From: RHKX01 sp963823275
GTDB lineage: Bacteria; Actinomycetota; Thermoleophilia; Solirubrobacterales; 70-9
Direction of reading: 5' to 3'
Length of the DNA: 64,000 bases
Assembly (NCBI GenBank): GCA_963823275.1
Contig: CAWGKW010000001.1
Coordinates: forward strand, 930,001-994,000
Shown: piece by piece, positions 9,469 to 17,699 of the stretch
Layout of the letters: each line of letters starts with the position of its first letter
How positions within the stretch are numbered: the first letter of the stretch is position 1
The notes under the pieces: generated by a model
What the model was told of the DNA's origin: nothing
Databases searched by the model: none
Seen by the model: the letters and a program-made list of their open reading frames with translations, nothing else
Program-made: the position numbers and the translations under genes

Positions 9469-11154
9469 ATGGATACGGGGGCAGGGGCGGCGCGGAGGGT
9501 CACCGGATTCGCGGAGGACCTGGCCCGCCGCGTCAACATCGGGCAACTCGGCAATCTCGCCGACCTTCCCTTCAACATCAAGACCCTGATCGAGGCGGGG
9601 ATCATCAAGCCGATGACCCCTCAGGACCTGTTCGCCTTCGGTCGGACCCTGAGCCGCTGGGGCGCCTCGCCGGCCGCCGGCATCACGTCGTCAGCCGCCC
9701 GGCGGCCGCATGACGTGGCCCTTGTCGACGAGATCGGCGAGCTCACGTTCGCCGAGCTCGAGAGCAGATCGAACTCACTTGCGCGGGCGCTGAGCGGTAG
9801 CGGGGTCGGCCCCTCCGATTCGGTGGCCGTCATGTGCCGTAACCACCGCGGCTTCGTCGACGCAATCTTCGCCTGCGCCAAGCTGGGCGCGTCGGTGTTG
9901 CTGCTGAACACCGACTTCGCCCGGCCGCAGCTGGTCGGCGTGATCGAACGCGAGCAGCCGCAGGCGGTGATCTACGACTCCGAGTTCGAGAATCTCCTGG
10001 AGGGCGCCGAGGGCGCCGGTCCCAGGCTCTGCCGATTCGTCTCCTGGGTCGAGGAAGGTCACGAGGCGACCGGGCAGATCGCCGAAGACGCGATCGCTCG
10101 AACCTCCGACGCCCCGCTCGACCCCCCCGATGATCCAAGCAGATTCGTGATCCTCACCTCGGGGACCACCGGGACCCCGAAGGGCGCTCAGCGGGAGTCC
10201 CCGGGGTCGCTCGCCCCGCTTGCCGTCCTGCTGGCGATGATCCCGATGCGGTCGGAGCGGACGACCGTGATCGCGGCTCCGCTGTTCCACTCCTGGGGCT
10301 TCGCCAACTTCCTGTTCGGCCTTGCGCTCGGCTCGACCTACGTGCTCAGGCGGCGGTTCGATCCGGAGGCGATCCTGGCGATGGCTGCCGACAACGACGC
10401 CGACACCCTCGCGGTGGTGCCGGTGATGCTGCAGCGCATCATGGAGCTGGACCAGGCGACCCTGGAGGCCCACGAGCTGCCGAAGCTGCGGGTGACGGCG
10501 GCGAGTGGCTCGTCGCTGCCCGGCGACCTGGCGACGCGCTGGATGGACGCCTTCGGAGACAACCTCTACAACTTCTACGGGTCGACCGAGGTTGGTTGGG
10601 CGACGATCGCGACGCCCGAGGACATGCGCGCCGCCCCGGGGACAGCCGGCAGGCCGCCCCGGGGAACGTCGATCGAGCTCCTCGGCGAGGACGATTCGCC
10701 GGTTCCCGACGGGGAGACCGGCAGGATCTTCGTCGGCAACGAGATGTCCTTCGAGGGCTACACCGGAGGCGGCGGTAAGGACACCGTCGACGGCATGCTC
10801 TCCTCCGGCGACGTCGGCCATTTCGACTCCGACGGTCGCCTCTTCGTCGATGGGCGTGACGACGAGATGATCGTCTCCGGTGGAGAGAACGTCTTCCCCC
10901 GGGAGGTCGAGGATCTGCTGGCCGCCCATGAGGCGATCGATGAGGCCGCCGTGATCGGCGTCGACGACGAGAAGTTCGGCCAGCGGCTGAAGGCCTTCGT
11001 CGTCATCAGCTCCGACGGCCAGCTCAACGAAGTCGGGGTCAAGGAATACATCAGGGAGAACCTGGCCCGCTACAAGGTGCCGCGTGACGTGGAGTTTCTG
11101 GATGAGCTGCCGCGTAATCCGACGGGCAAGGTCCTGAAGCGAGATCTGAGATAA
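9469..11154 (+). CDS. AMP-dependent long-chain acyl-CoA synthetase (FadD-like)
   Basis: An adenylate-forming enzyme that activates a carboxylic acid, probably a fatty acid, to the acyl-CoA. The 561-residue protein shows the AMP-binding signature TSGTTGTPKG about midway, the A5 motif YNFYGSTE, the SGDVGHFDSDGRLFVDGR hinge region, SGGENVFPREVE, and the catalytic C-terminal lysine in PTGKVLKRDL. The N-terminus resembles mycobacterial FadD proteins that start with a membrane-proximal helix. An in-frame ATG at 9445 overlapping ispF is the alternative start. Chain-length preference cannot be read from sequence. Confidence 0.9.
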   Translation: MDTGAGAARRVTGFAEDLARRVNIGQLGNLADLPFNIKTLIEAGIIKPMTPQDLFAFGRTLSRWGASPAAGITSSAARRPHDVALVDEIGELTFAELESRSNSLARALSGSGVGPSDSVAVMCRNHRGFVDAIFACAKLGASVLLLNTDFARPQLVGVIEREQPQAVIYDSEFENLLEGAEGAGPRLCRFVSWVEEGHEATGQIAEDAIARTSDAPLDPPDDPSRFVILTSGTTGTPKGAQRESPGSLAPLAVLLAMIPMRSERTTVIAAPLFHSWGFANFLFGLALGSTYVLRRRFDPEAILAMAADNDADTLAVVPVMLQRIMELDQATLEAHELPKLRVTAASGSSLPGDLATRWMDAFGDNLYNFYGSTEVGWATIATPEDMRAAPGTAGRPPRGTSIELLGEDDSPVPDGETGRIFVGNEMSFEGYTGGGGKDTVDGMLSSGDVGHFDSDGRLFVDGRDDEMIVSGGENVFPREVEDLLAAHEAIDEAAVIGVDDEKFGQRLKAFVVISSDGQLNEVGVKEYIRENLARYKVPRDVEFLDELPRNPTGKVLKRDLR

Positions 11155-11164
11155 CTCCGAGCAG

Positions 11165-11280
11165 ATGCTCCGCTGCGCGTCCGCTCTGCTCGGGCGGCGC
11201 GGTGTTGCCGCTCGGCAGGGGCGTCGGGTTGACATTGGGTGGGGCTCCGCTTCGCGTCCGCTCGGCAGGAGCGTCAGGCC
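11165..11280 (+). repeat. Dispersed intergenic repeat, copy A
   Basis: The stretch holds two versions of GCTCCGCTGCGCGTCCGCT (11167-11185 and, with one change, 11244-11262) and a shared GTGTTGCCGCTCGGCA block between them. The same pieces occur in reverse orientation at 37165-37264. It fills the gap between the acyl-CoA synthetase and cysS genes. Confidence 0.7.
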
Positions 11281-11299
11281 TGAGGTGGGGTGGGGGATC

Positions 11300-11305
11300 T
11301 AGGAT
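11300..11305 (+). promoter_or_regulatory. -10 box of cysS
   Basis: TAGGAT lies six bases before the cysS ATG, predicting a leaderless transcript. Confidence 0.5.
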
Positions 11306-11311
11306 CGGCTG

Positions 11312-12694
11312 ATGCGCGAAGTCAGGATCAGGGACACGCTCAGCGGCGCGGTCAAGACGCTGGTGCCGGGGCCGGCCGGCGAGGTCGGGATCTATGCCTG
11401 CGGGCCGACGACATACGGCCCGATCCATATCGGCAACGCGCGCCCCTACGTGGTCTTTTCGCTGCTGCGGCGCTTTCTCGCCCACGAGGGCTACTCGCCG
11501 ACGCTCGTGATCAATCTCACCGACGTCAACGACAAGATCTACACGGCCGCACGGGAGGCGGGGGCCCCGTCGGCTCAGCACGCCGAGCGGATGATCGCCG
11601 GCTACGTCGCCGATACCGACGGGCTTGGGCTCGGGCGTCCCGACGAGGAGCCCAAGGCGACCGAGACGATCGGTCCGATCGTGAGCCTGATCGAGGATCT
11701 GGTCGCATCCGATCACGCCTACGAGTCGGGGGGAGACGTGTACTTCCGCGTCCGCAACTTCCCCGCCTACGGTCAACTGTCCAACCGGGATCCCGATGCG
11801 ATGGATCAGGGCGAGGAGGCCGGGGATGCCGACCTGAAGGAAGATCCCCTCGACTTCGCCCTCTGGAAGGCGCGCAAGCCGGACGAGGACACCTTCTGGC
11901 CGAGCCCATGGGGTGACGGCAGACCTGGCTGGCACATCGAATGCTCGGCGATGGCCGAGGAGCTGCTGGGCCTCGACTTCGAGATCCACGGCGGCGGGTC
12001 GGATCTGGTCTTCCCCCACCACGAGAACGAGCTCGCGCAGACGGAGGCCGCCCGTGAGCGGCCCCTGGCGAAGATCTGGATGCATAACGGGATGGTCGAG
12101 TCACCCGGCTCCGCCGCGCCGGGCGGGGACGAGAAGATGGCGAAATCCGTCGGCAACGTCTTCCTGCTCGGCGAGGCGATCCGCAGGCACGGCGGTGCGG
12201 CCGTGGTCAGCTTCCTGGTCTCGGGCCACTATCGCCAGCCGATCGCCTTCGGCGACGGCGCGCTCGAGGAGGCGGTCGCCCGAAACGAGCGGATCCGCGA
12301 GTTCTTTCGCGCCGGTGCCGATCCTTCCGGAGAGCCGGAGCCCGCGGTGCTGGCCCGCCGTGAGGCCTTCCTCGACGCCCTCGCCGACGATTTCAACACG
12401 CCGAGGGCGCTTGCCGAGCTGTTCCAGCTGATCGCGGACGCGAGAAGGGAGCCCCTTCCCGGCGCCCGGACGGTGACCGCGGAGCTGCTCGCGCTGCTCG
12501 GCCTGGAGTCTCTGGCGGCAGGGGGCGAGGACGCTCCCGACGCCGAGGCGACCGAGCTACTCTCCCAGCGCCAGCGGGCCCGCGACGAACGAGACTTCAG
12601 CCGCGCCGACGAGATCCGTGACCGCCTCGCCGAGCTCGGTTACGAGGTTCGCGACACCGCGGAGGGCGCACGCCTCGTCCGCCGCGATGGGTGA
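11312..12694 (+). CDS. cysS: Cysteinyl-tRNA synthetase
   Basis: Charges tRNA-Cys with cysteine. The 460-residue class I synthetase has the HIGH-type motif PIHIGNA near residue 37, zinc ligands including the Cys of YACGPT, the Cys of ECSAM and the HHENE histidines, and the KMSKS-type loop KMAKS near 275. The C-terminal DALR-like anticodon-binding helices follow. The start is fixed by the -10 box just upstream. The gene overlaps the 23S rRNA methyltransferase gene by eight bases. In Bacillus cysS sits at the equivalent place in the same cluster. Confidence 0.96.
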   Translation: MREVRIRDTLSGAVKTLVPGPAGEVGIYACGPTTYGPIHIGNARPYVVFSLLRRFLAHEGYSPTLVINLTDVNDKIYTAAREAGAPSAQHAERMIAGYVADTDGLGLGRPDEEPKATETIGPIVSLIEDLVASDHAYESGGDVYFRVRNFPAYGQLSNRDPDAMDQGEEAGDADLKEDPLDFALWKARKPDEDTFWPSPWGDGRPGWHIECSAMAEELLGLDFEIHGGGSDLVFPHHENELAQTEAARERPLAKIWMHNGMVESPGSAAPGGDEKMAKSVGNVFLLGEAIRRHGGAAVVSFLVSGHYRQPIAFGDGALEEAVARNERIREFFRAGADPSGEPEPAVLARREAFLDALADDFNTPRALAELFQLIADARREPLPGARTVTAELLALLGLESLAAGGEDAPDAEATELLSQRQRARDERDFSRADEIRDRLAELGYEVRDTAEGARLVRRDG

Positions 12695-13381
12695 GGGTCG
12701 CCGGGCTCCGATGAGCGAGGGTGGAAGGGATCGAATCTACGGCCGCAATCCGGTGCGTGAGGCTCAGCGCGGGCGTCGGCGGGTCCACAGGGTCTGGACC
12801 AGCGAGGACACCGATGGAGCTGAGCTGACCCGGCTTGCCGGCTCGCCCGATCATCAGGGCGTCGTCGCCGAGGTCGATCCCTACCCCTACTCCGACCCTC
12901 GGGCGCTGCTGAAGGAACCCGATGCGCTCGTGATCGCACTCGATCAGGTCCAGGACCCCCGCAACCTCGGGGCGATCTGCCGGAGCGCTGAAGCCGCCGG
13001 GGCGGCCGGGGTGGTGATCTGCGAACGTCGAGCAGCCGGGATCACCGCCGCGACATGCAAGGCATCGGCGGGGGCGGTCGAGCACCTGCAGATCGCCCAT
13101 GTCGGCAACCTCACGGACTGGATCGGCGTCGCCAAGGAGGCGGGAGCCTGGGTCTACGGTGCCGAAGCCGAGGCTCCAACCGACTACCGAACCCTTGACT
13201 ACAGGGAGAGGGTTGTCCTGGTATTCGGGGGGAAGGGGGAGGGCTGAGGCCGCGGGTCGCCTCATCGTGCGACGCCCTCGTCTCGATCCCGACCGTCGGC
13301 GAGGTTGGCTCGCTGAACGTCTCCGCCGCCGCTTCCGTGCTCTTGTTCACGGCCTCAGGATCACGCTCTCAAGCCGATTGA
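12687..13381 (+). CDS. rlmB: 23S rRNA (guanosine-2'-O)-methyltransferase RlmB, frameshifted
   Basis: A SpoU/TrmH-type methyltransferase that modifies 23S rRNA. The N-terminal substrate-binding domain (IYGRNPV near the start) and the SPOUT motif 1 with DQVQDPRNLGAICR are intact. The frame stops at 13247 just after LVFGG, in the middle of motif 2. Adding one G to the G6 run at 13227-13232 restores LVFGGEGGGLRPRVASSCD and then motif 3, with IPTVGEVGSLNVSAA, ending at 13381. The break is therefore a one-base deletion in a homopolymer, most likely a sequencing error. ATG 12711 is an alternative start eight codons in. Confidence 0.88.
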
Positions 13382-13444
13382 GGCGCTTTTCCGGCTCTCG
13401 GGTTCCTAGCGGTACGCTCGGACGGAGAATCTGTCCTGCAAGGA

Positions 13445-13466
13445 AAGTTGCACGAATTTGCAACTT
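13445..13466. promoter_or_regulatory. Candidate operator: 8-6-8 perfect inverted repeat
   Basis: AAGTTGCA (13445-13452) and TGCAACTT (13459-13466) flank six bases. The palindrome ends four bases before a consensus -35 box, the place where an activator or repressor dimer would contact the sigma-factor promoter. The regulator is unknown. Confidence 0.55.
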
Positions 13467-13470
13467 CGGG

Positions 13471-13498
13471 TTGACAGAACTCCGCTGGCGGATAGAGT
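13471..13498 (+). promoter_or_regulatory. Promoter of the SigH-like sigma factor gene
   Basis: A perfect TTGACA (13471-13476) is followed after 16 bases by TAGAGT (13493-13498). The predicted start near 13505 leaves a leader of about 109 bases, unlike the leaderless genes around it. Confidence 0.65.
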
Positions 13499-13566
13499 GC
13501 CGCTCAGCAAGTAAGGCTTAACTAAAGGTTCAAGGTTATGCCTCGCCTCGTGAAACAGAAGATGGA

Positions 13567-13589
13567 GGCGCCTGGGGAGGTAAGGCGCC
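13567..13589 (+). other. Hairpin in the leader of the sigma factor gene
   Basis: GGCGCC arms (13567-13572, 13584-13589) enclose an 11-base loop, ending 24 bases before the GTG start and just upstream of the GGAGGAG ribosome binding site. It could affect translation, but the stem is short. Confidence 0.3.
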
Positions 13590-13613
13590 ACGGCCCCTAT
13601 TGGAGGAGAGCAC

Positions 13614-14300
13614 GTGGCAGCAGTTACCCAGGAGTTCCCGCGGGTCCCCGCATCCCGTCGATCGGCGCGTGGACACGAAGCCGCAGGAGAACTCAACGAC
13701 GCCTACCTCGTCGCGCAGGCGAAACGAGGAGACAGCGTCGCCTATGACCGAATCGTCAGGCGCTACCGGGGCTTCGTCCGCCTCAAGGCGTCCTCGTATT
13801 TCCTGCTCGGCGGGGAATCCGACGATCTCATCCAGGAAGGGCTGGTCGGCCTCTACAAGGCGATCAGGGACTTCCGCACCGACCGCGAGTCGAGCTTTCG
13901 CAATTTCGCGGAGCTCTGCATCACCCGGCAGATGATCACGGCGGTCAAGACCGCCAGCCGGAACAAGCACGCGCCGCTGAATCAGTCGATCAGCTTCGCG
14001 ACCTCGCCGACCGCCTCCGGCGACGGCGAGTCGACCCTCGAGGAGATCCTGCCGGGGTCCCGGGTCGAAGATCCGGCGAGCAAGGTGATCTCGACCGAGG
14101 AGCTCGGCAGTCTGGTCGAGTGCCTCACCTCGGTTCTATCCGAGCTCGAGAGCGAGGTTCTGACCTGCTACCTCGACGGTCGCTCCTACGAGGAGATCGC
14201 CGACCGCCTCGCCTGCGACACCAAGACGGTCGACAACGCCCTCCAGCGCGTCAAGCGCAAGGTCACGACGCACCTCGACTCGCGAGAGGTACTCCACTAG
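13614..14300 (+). CDS. SigH-like RNA polymerase sigma factor
   Basis: A 228-residue sigma-70 family factor of the Spo0H/SigH type. Region 2 contains SDDLIQEGLVGLYKAIRDF near 65 and a strongly SigH-like CITRQMITAVKTASRNKH block near 103, and region 4 has a helix-turn-helix with SYEEIADRL near 188. The start is GTG after a GGAGGAG ribosome binding site. In Bacillus sigH closes the same clpC-to-sigH cluster, which supports orthology. The gene has its own TTGACA promoter with a flanking palindrome, so it is probably a regulated switch. What it controls cannot be deduced from this window. Confidence 0.9.
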   Translation: MAAVTQEFPRVPASRRSARGHEAAGELNDAYLVAQAKRGDSVAYDRIVRRYRGFVRLKASSYFLLGGESDDLIQEGLVGLYKAIRDFRTDRESSFRNFAELCITRQMITAVKTASRNKHAPLNQSISFATSPTASGDGESTLEEILPGSRVEDPASKVISTEELGSLVECLTSVLSELESEVLTCYLDGRSYEEIADRLACDTKTVDNALQRVKRKVTTHLDSREVLH

Positions 14301-14305
14301 CGCGA

Positions 14306-14378
14306 AGCCGGAGACGGGGGTCGAACCCGTGACCTCGTGATTACAAATCACGCGCTCTGCCAGCTGAGCTACTCCGGC
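14306..14378 (-). tRNA. tRNA-Thr (anticodon TGT)
   Basis: On the minus strand the 73-base sequence folds as a cloverleaf. The acceptor arms GCCGGAG and CTCCGGC pair, the anticodon stem CGTGA/TCACG closes the loop TTTGTAA giving anticodon TGT, and the T arm is ACGGG-TTCGACC-CCCGT. CCA is not encoded. It runs against the sigma factor gene, whose stop lies only six bases from the tRNA 3' end. Confidence 0.96.
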
Positions 14379-14439
14379 GTTCCAGCCTCAGAATAGGGGC
14401 CGCCCCGGCAACCTGAGCTGTAACTGCACGGGGCACCGC

Positions 14440-16212
14440 GTGTACCGCTTCGCGGTGTCCGACAAGGAAGAGACAAAGCCGCAACGGGTGGATTCCCGGG
14501 CGGAGGAGGAGAAGCCCCGACGGGCGCCGGCGACCGGTGCCTCCGATCGGATCGGATCGGATCGGATCAGCGCCTACCACGCCTACACCCGGACCAAGGG
14601 TGTCAACTGGGTCATCTACTTCGTCGCCCGCCTCGTCCTGCAGCCGGCCTTCCTGATCTGGTTCCGCCTCAAGCGTCTCGGGAAGGAGCACGCTCGCGTT
14701 GACGGCGGCCTGATCGTCGCCTCCAATCACCGCAGCTTCCTCGACCCGTTCGTGCTCGGTTCGATGCTTCCCTGGCGGCGACCGATGCACTACGTGGCGA
14801 AGGTCGAGCTCTTCGAGCCCGCCTGGCAGGGCTGGATCCTGAGCCGGCTCGGCGCCTACCCGGTGCGCCGGGGAGAAGCCGACACCGAAACGCTCGAGAC
14901 CTCCCGTCGGATCCTCGAGCGGGGCGGCGCTCTCTGCATCTTCCCGGAGGGCACCAGGATCAGGCGCGGCTCGCTTGCTGTTCCCCATCGGGGGGTCGGC
15001 AGGTTGGCGCTGGAATCCGGCGCCGCAGTCCTTCCGGTCGCCGTCCACGGCTCCGAGCATGTCCGCGACGGCTGGAAGATCCGGCCGCGGCAGGTCCGGA
15101 TGCGGGCCGGCAAGCCGCTGACCTTTCCGCAGACCGAGAATCCGTCGCCCTCGCTCGCGGCAACCGTCACGACGCGCATCTGGCCCAACATCGAGCTGCA
15201 GTGGGAATGGCTGGGCGGTCTGCCGCCGATGCGGAAGGCCGCGGTCATCGGTGCCGGCAGCTGGGGCACGGCCGTCGCCGTGCTGTTGGCCCGCGGCGGC
15301 GTCGAGGTCCAGCTCGGCTGCCGGACAGCTGAACAGGCCGCCGAGGTTGCGGCCGCCCATGAGAACTCCTACCTGCCCGGAATCACCCTGGCGGATTCGA
15401 TCACGGTCAAGCGCGCCGCCGACATCGAGGTCGCCGGCCTCGACCTCGTCTGCCTCGCGGTGCCCTCCGCCTCGCTGCCGGCGGCGGTCGGGGCGCTCTC
15501 CGACCGGATCGGCTCGCGGACCGCGGTCCTGCTGCTCAGCAAGGGCCTGGTGCCGCCGCTGGGCACGCTGCCTTCCGAGTACGTGGGCGAGCGGATCCGC
15601 TCGCGCGCGATCGCCGCCCTCGGGGGCCCCGCCCATGCCAAGGAGGCGGCGTCGGGGACCGCCGCGCTCGCGCTCGCCAGCCGTGACGAGGATCTGCGGG
15701 CCCAGCTGGGCGACGTCTTCGATCGCGCCGGCCTGATCTGTGAGCGGACCGGCGACGTGGTCGGCGTGGAGATCGCCGGCGCGGCCAAGAACGCCGCCTC
15801 GCTCGCCGCCGCCGCCGCCGCCCCGCACGGCCTCAACGCCGCTGGAATCGCCGCCGCCGAGATCTGGCGGGAATGCGTCGCCTACGCGACGATGCGCGGG
15901 GCCGAGCTCGAGACCTTCTCCGGTCTGGCGGGCGTCGGCGATCTGACCGCGACGATCCTCGCTCCCGGGAGTCGCAACCGCCGGGCCGGCGAGCTGCTCG
16001 GCAGCGGCGTCCCCGCCGAGCAGATACCCGATCATCTCGGTCAGGCATCGGAGGGACTCGACTCGGTGCCGCTGATCGCGGCGGCCGTCGAGGGGGCCGG
16101 CGTCGAGGCCGGCGGTCTCAACGGCCTCGCGGCCCTGATCGCGGGCGAGGTCACCGCCGTCGAGTGGATCGAGGGCCTGCGTCGGGTCGAGCGGGCGAGG
16201 ACCGCCGCGTGA
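14440..16212 (+). CDS. Fused acyltransferase (PlsC) and glycerol-3-phosphate dehydrogenase (GpsA)
   Basis: A single 590-residue frame joins two phospholipid enzymes. Residues of about 55-250 form a PlsC acyltransferase with the catalytic NHRSFLD motif (Asn96) and FPEGTR (about 168). Residues 264-590 form NAD(P)-dependent glycerol-3-phosphate dehydrogenase with the Rossmann GAGSWGTA (about 271), GGPAHAKE, and the catalytic Lys in GAAKNAA. GpsA would make glycerol-3-phosphate and PlsC acylate a lysophosphatidate-type acceptor. An ATG at codon 264 might allow separate GpsA. The first 50 residues are charged and include a GATCG tandem repeat (14545-14568). The GTG start is uncertain. Confidence 0.9.
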   Translation: MYRFAVSDKEETKPQRVDSRAEEEKPRRAPATGASDRIGSDRISAYHAYTRTKGVNWVIYFVARLVLQPAFLIWFRLKRLGKEHARVDGGLIVASNHRSFLDPFVLGSMLPWRRPMHYVAKVELFEPAWQGWILSRLGAYPVRRGEADTETLETSRRILERGGALCIFPEGTRIRRGSLAVPHRGVGRLALESGAAVLPVAVHGSEHVRDGWKIRPRQVRMRAGKPLTFPQTENPSPSLAATVTTRIWPNIELQWEWLGGLPPMRKAAVIGAGSWGTAVAVLLARGGVEVQLGCRTAEQAAEVAAAHENSYLPGITLADSITVKRAADIEVAGLDLVCLAVPSASLPAAVGALSDRIGSRTAVLLLSKGLVPPLGTLPSEYVGERIRSRAIAALGGPAHAKEAASGTAALALASRDEDLRAQLGDVFDRAGLICERTGDVVGVEIAGAAKNAASLAAAAAAPHGLNAAGIAAAEIWRECVAYATMRGAELETFSGLAGVGDLTATILAPGSRNRRAGELLGSGVPAEQIPDHLGQASEGLDSVPLIAAAVEGAGVEAGGLNGLAALIAGEVTAVEWIEGLRRVERARTAA

Positions 16213-16230
16213 GCGGTTCGACGCTCACAC

Positions 16231-16236
16231 TAGGCT
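16231..16236 (+). promoter_or_regulatory. -10 box of first ECF sigma gene
   Basis: TAGGCT lies six bases before the GTG start, the leaderless arrangement. Confidence 0.5.
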
Positions 16237-16242
16237 TGCCCG

Positions 16243-16839
16243 GTGACGGAGAGATCCAGCAGGGAGTCGGCCGGCGCGCCGGCGAGCGCAAACGGCAAGC
16301 CCCCGGGCGAGGGGAAGGCGGTTCTCGACCGCGCCTTCGAGGATCTCTATCGCGACCATCTGCGCGATGTCTATTCGTACTGCTACTACCGGATCGGCAA
16401 CCACCACGACGCCGAGGATCTGACCGAGCAGACCTTCCTCCAGGCGTACCGTCACTTCGAGCGCGCCCGTCGCGAATCCGACGGGCGCCCGCTGCGGCCC
16501 TGGTTGATCAGGATCGCCCACAACCTGGCGGCGAACTATCACCGAGACAGGTCGCGGCGCCCGACTTCGGCCCTCGACAATGTCGAGCCGGTCGAACACC
16601 CGCACGGGACCGAGCGGGTCGTCGAGGGAAGGGAGCGCATGCGGCAGGTCATGGCCGGTCTGGAGCGCCTCTCCGACGATCGTCGCGAGGCGCTGATCAT
16701 GCGTTTCTCGCTCGGCATGTCGAATCGGGAGATCGCCCGTGCGCTCGGGCGCAGCGACGGCGCGACCAAGGTCCTCATCCATCGGGCGATCAAGCAACTC
16801 GAGGAGGAGCTGGAGTTGGCGGGTGCCGGCGATGAGTGA
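16243..16839 (+). CDS. ECF-type RNA polymerase sigma factor
   Basis: A 198-residue extracytoplasmic-function sigma factor with only regions 2 and 4. Region 2 contains the DAEDLTEQTFLQAYRHF block near 62 and RPWLIRIAHNLAANYHRD near 88, and region 4 carries the NREIARALGRSDGATKVLIHR helix-turn-helix near 158. The first 30 residues are a polar extension. It overlaps by eight bases a gene for a small membrane-anchored protein that may be its regulator. It could be an SigR/ShbA-like factor, but group membership is not clear from reading alone. Confidence 0.9.
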   Translation: MTERSSRESAGAPASANGKPPGEGKAVLDRAFEDLYRDHLRDVYSYCYYRIGNHHDAEDLTEQTFLQAYRHFERARRESDGRPLRPWLIRIAHNLAANYHRDRSRRPTSALDNVEPVEHPHGTERVVEGRERMRQVMAGLERLSDDRREALIMRFSLGMSNREIARALGRSDGATKVLIHRAIKQLEEELELAGAGDE

Positions 16840-17170
16840 GGGCGCTCCCGAGGGGATCGACCTCGAGCAGCTGCTCGCCGACGCGTTGCGCCCGATCGAA
16901 CCGCCCGAGCAGCTCGGCGGCAGGGTTGAAACGACGCTCTCGAAGTTAACCGAGGCCGCGGCGAGTGAGCTCTCCTGGTGGGCCGACGAGCTCTCCGATA
17001 CCGAACTTCTGGCGCTGCGCGACCCGCGCAACTGGTTTCGGCCCGTGGCCGCCGCAGCGGTCGGTGGTGCGGCGGGAACTGCTCTGGTCCTGATCGAGGT
17101 TCGCCGGCGCCGACGTGGCGAGGGCCTACGGTCGATCGTCGGCGATATCCGCCGCGCCACGAACCTTTGA
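16832..17170 (+). CDS. Small single-pass membrane protein downstream of ECF sigma factor
   Basis: A 112-residue protein of unknown family. The N-terminal two thirds are soluble and acidic with a predicted helical stretch, and one hydrophobic segment rich in Ala, Gly and Val (about residues 70-88) is followed by a basic Arg-rich stretch, which suggests a cytosolic N-terminus or a short anchor. No zinc-binding HxxxCxxC anti-sigma motif is seen. The ATG overlaps the sigma factor stop, so the two are translationally coupled and a regulatory partnership is plausible. Its 3' end overlaps the convergent DUF4383 gene by 45 bases. Confidence 0.65.
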   Translation: MSEGAPEGIDLEQLLADALRPIEPPEQLGGRVETTLSKLTEAAASELSWWADELSDTELLALRDPRNWFRPVAAAAVGGAAGTALVLIEVRRRRRGEGLRSIVGDIRRATNL

Positions 17171-17674
17171 GCCCTCGGCTCGCCCGGAGCCCCTGACTCG
17201 CGGCACCCTCGGTCTCCGGGCCCGCTGCTTCGGCGCGGGGAGGGGGCCGTCGACGAGGGCCGCGAGCGCTCCCAGCCCTCCGAGCACGAGATGGAAGGTG
17301 TTGTCGTTGTCGGTGAGCGGGAGGACCTCGAGGATGGAGCCGATGTCCTTGTCGGTCTCGAGCACTCCCCAGACCCCGAAAAGCAGGTAGAAGATGCCGA
17401 GGGCGGCGGCCGTCCGGCGAGGGCGGCGGGCGGCGAAGCCGAGCGCCAGCAGGCCGCTGACCAGATAGACGACGTTCCGCCAACCGTTGACGACGATGAT
17501 GCCGGCGACGTCATCGGCGGCCAGGTCGGTGCCCGTGTCGAAGCTCGCGTCGTAGAAGAAGCCGAGCACCCCGAGCAGGGCCAGCAGAGCACCTGCAACC
17601 AGCGCGAAAAGGCGAGCGGGACCGGGTTCCCCCGGCTCCCTCGCCCGGCCGCTTCGTGAGGAGTGATCCGCCAT
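17126..17674 (-). CDS. DUF4383 family membrane protein
   Basis: A 182-residue protein with four hydrophobic segments: an ARLFALVAGALLALLGVLGFF-type first helix (about 23-45), a second near the NGWRNVVYLVSG motif (about 65-85), a third, and a fourth in the HLVLGGLGALAAL region. The N(x)HN-like and D-N-x-F-H-L elements match the DUF4383 family, common in Actinobacteria, of unknown function. The start at 17674 is supported by a minus-strand TACGCT nine bases upstream. It is divergent from the second ECF sigma gene with only 25 bases between the two start codons. Confidence 0.82.
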   Translation of the reverse strand: MADHSSRSGRAREPGEPGPARLFALVAGALLALLGVLGFFYDASFDTGTDLAADDVAGIIVVNGWRNVVYLVSGLLALGFAARRPRRTAAALGIFYLLFGVWGVLETDKDIGSILEVLPLTDNDNTFHLVLGGLGALAALVDGPLPAPKQRARRPRVPRVRGSGRAEGSKVRGAADIADDRP

Positions 17675-17683
17675 CGTTGACAC

Positions 17684-17693
17684 AGCGTATGTT
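17684..17693. promoter_or_regulatory. Interlocked divergent -10 boxes
   Basis: On the plus strand TATGTT (17688-17693) is six bases before the ECF sigma ATG. On the minus strand TACGCT (17689-17684) is nine bases before the DUF4383 ATG. The two boxes share two bases, so both promoters cannot easily fire at once. Confidence 0.45.
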
Positions 17694-17699
17694 GAACCG

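Noticed and set aside
9775..11235. Long minus-strand frame over the acyl-CoA synthetase; similar frames over gpsA, gap, gpmI and the Tad genes
   Set aside because: They mirror real genes, are rich in Arg/Gly/Asp without family motifs, and start or end arbitrarily.
13538..13747. Small frame starting at ATG 13538 in the sigma factor leader
   Set aside because: It overlaps the sigma factor gene for 130 bases in another frame, has no good ribosome binding site and encodes a low-complexity basic peptide.
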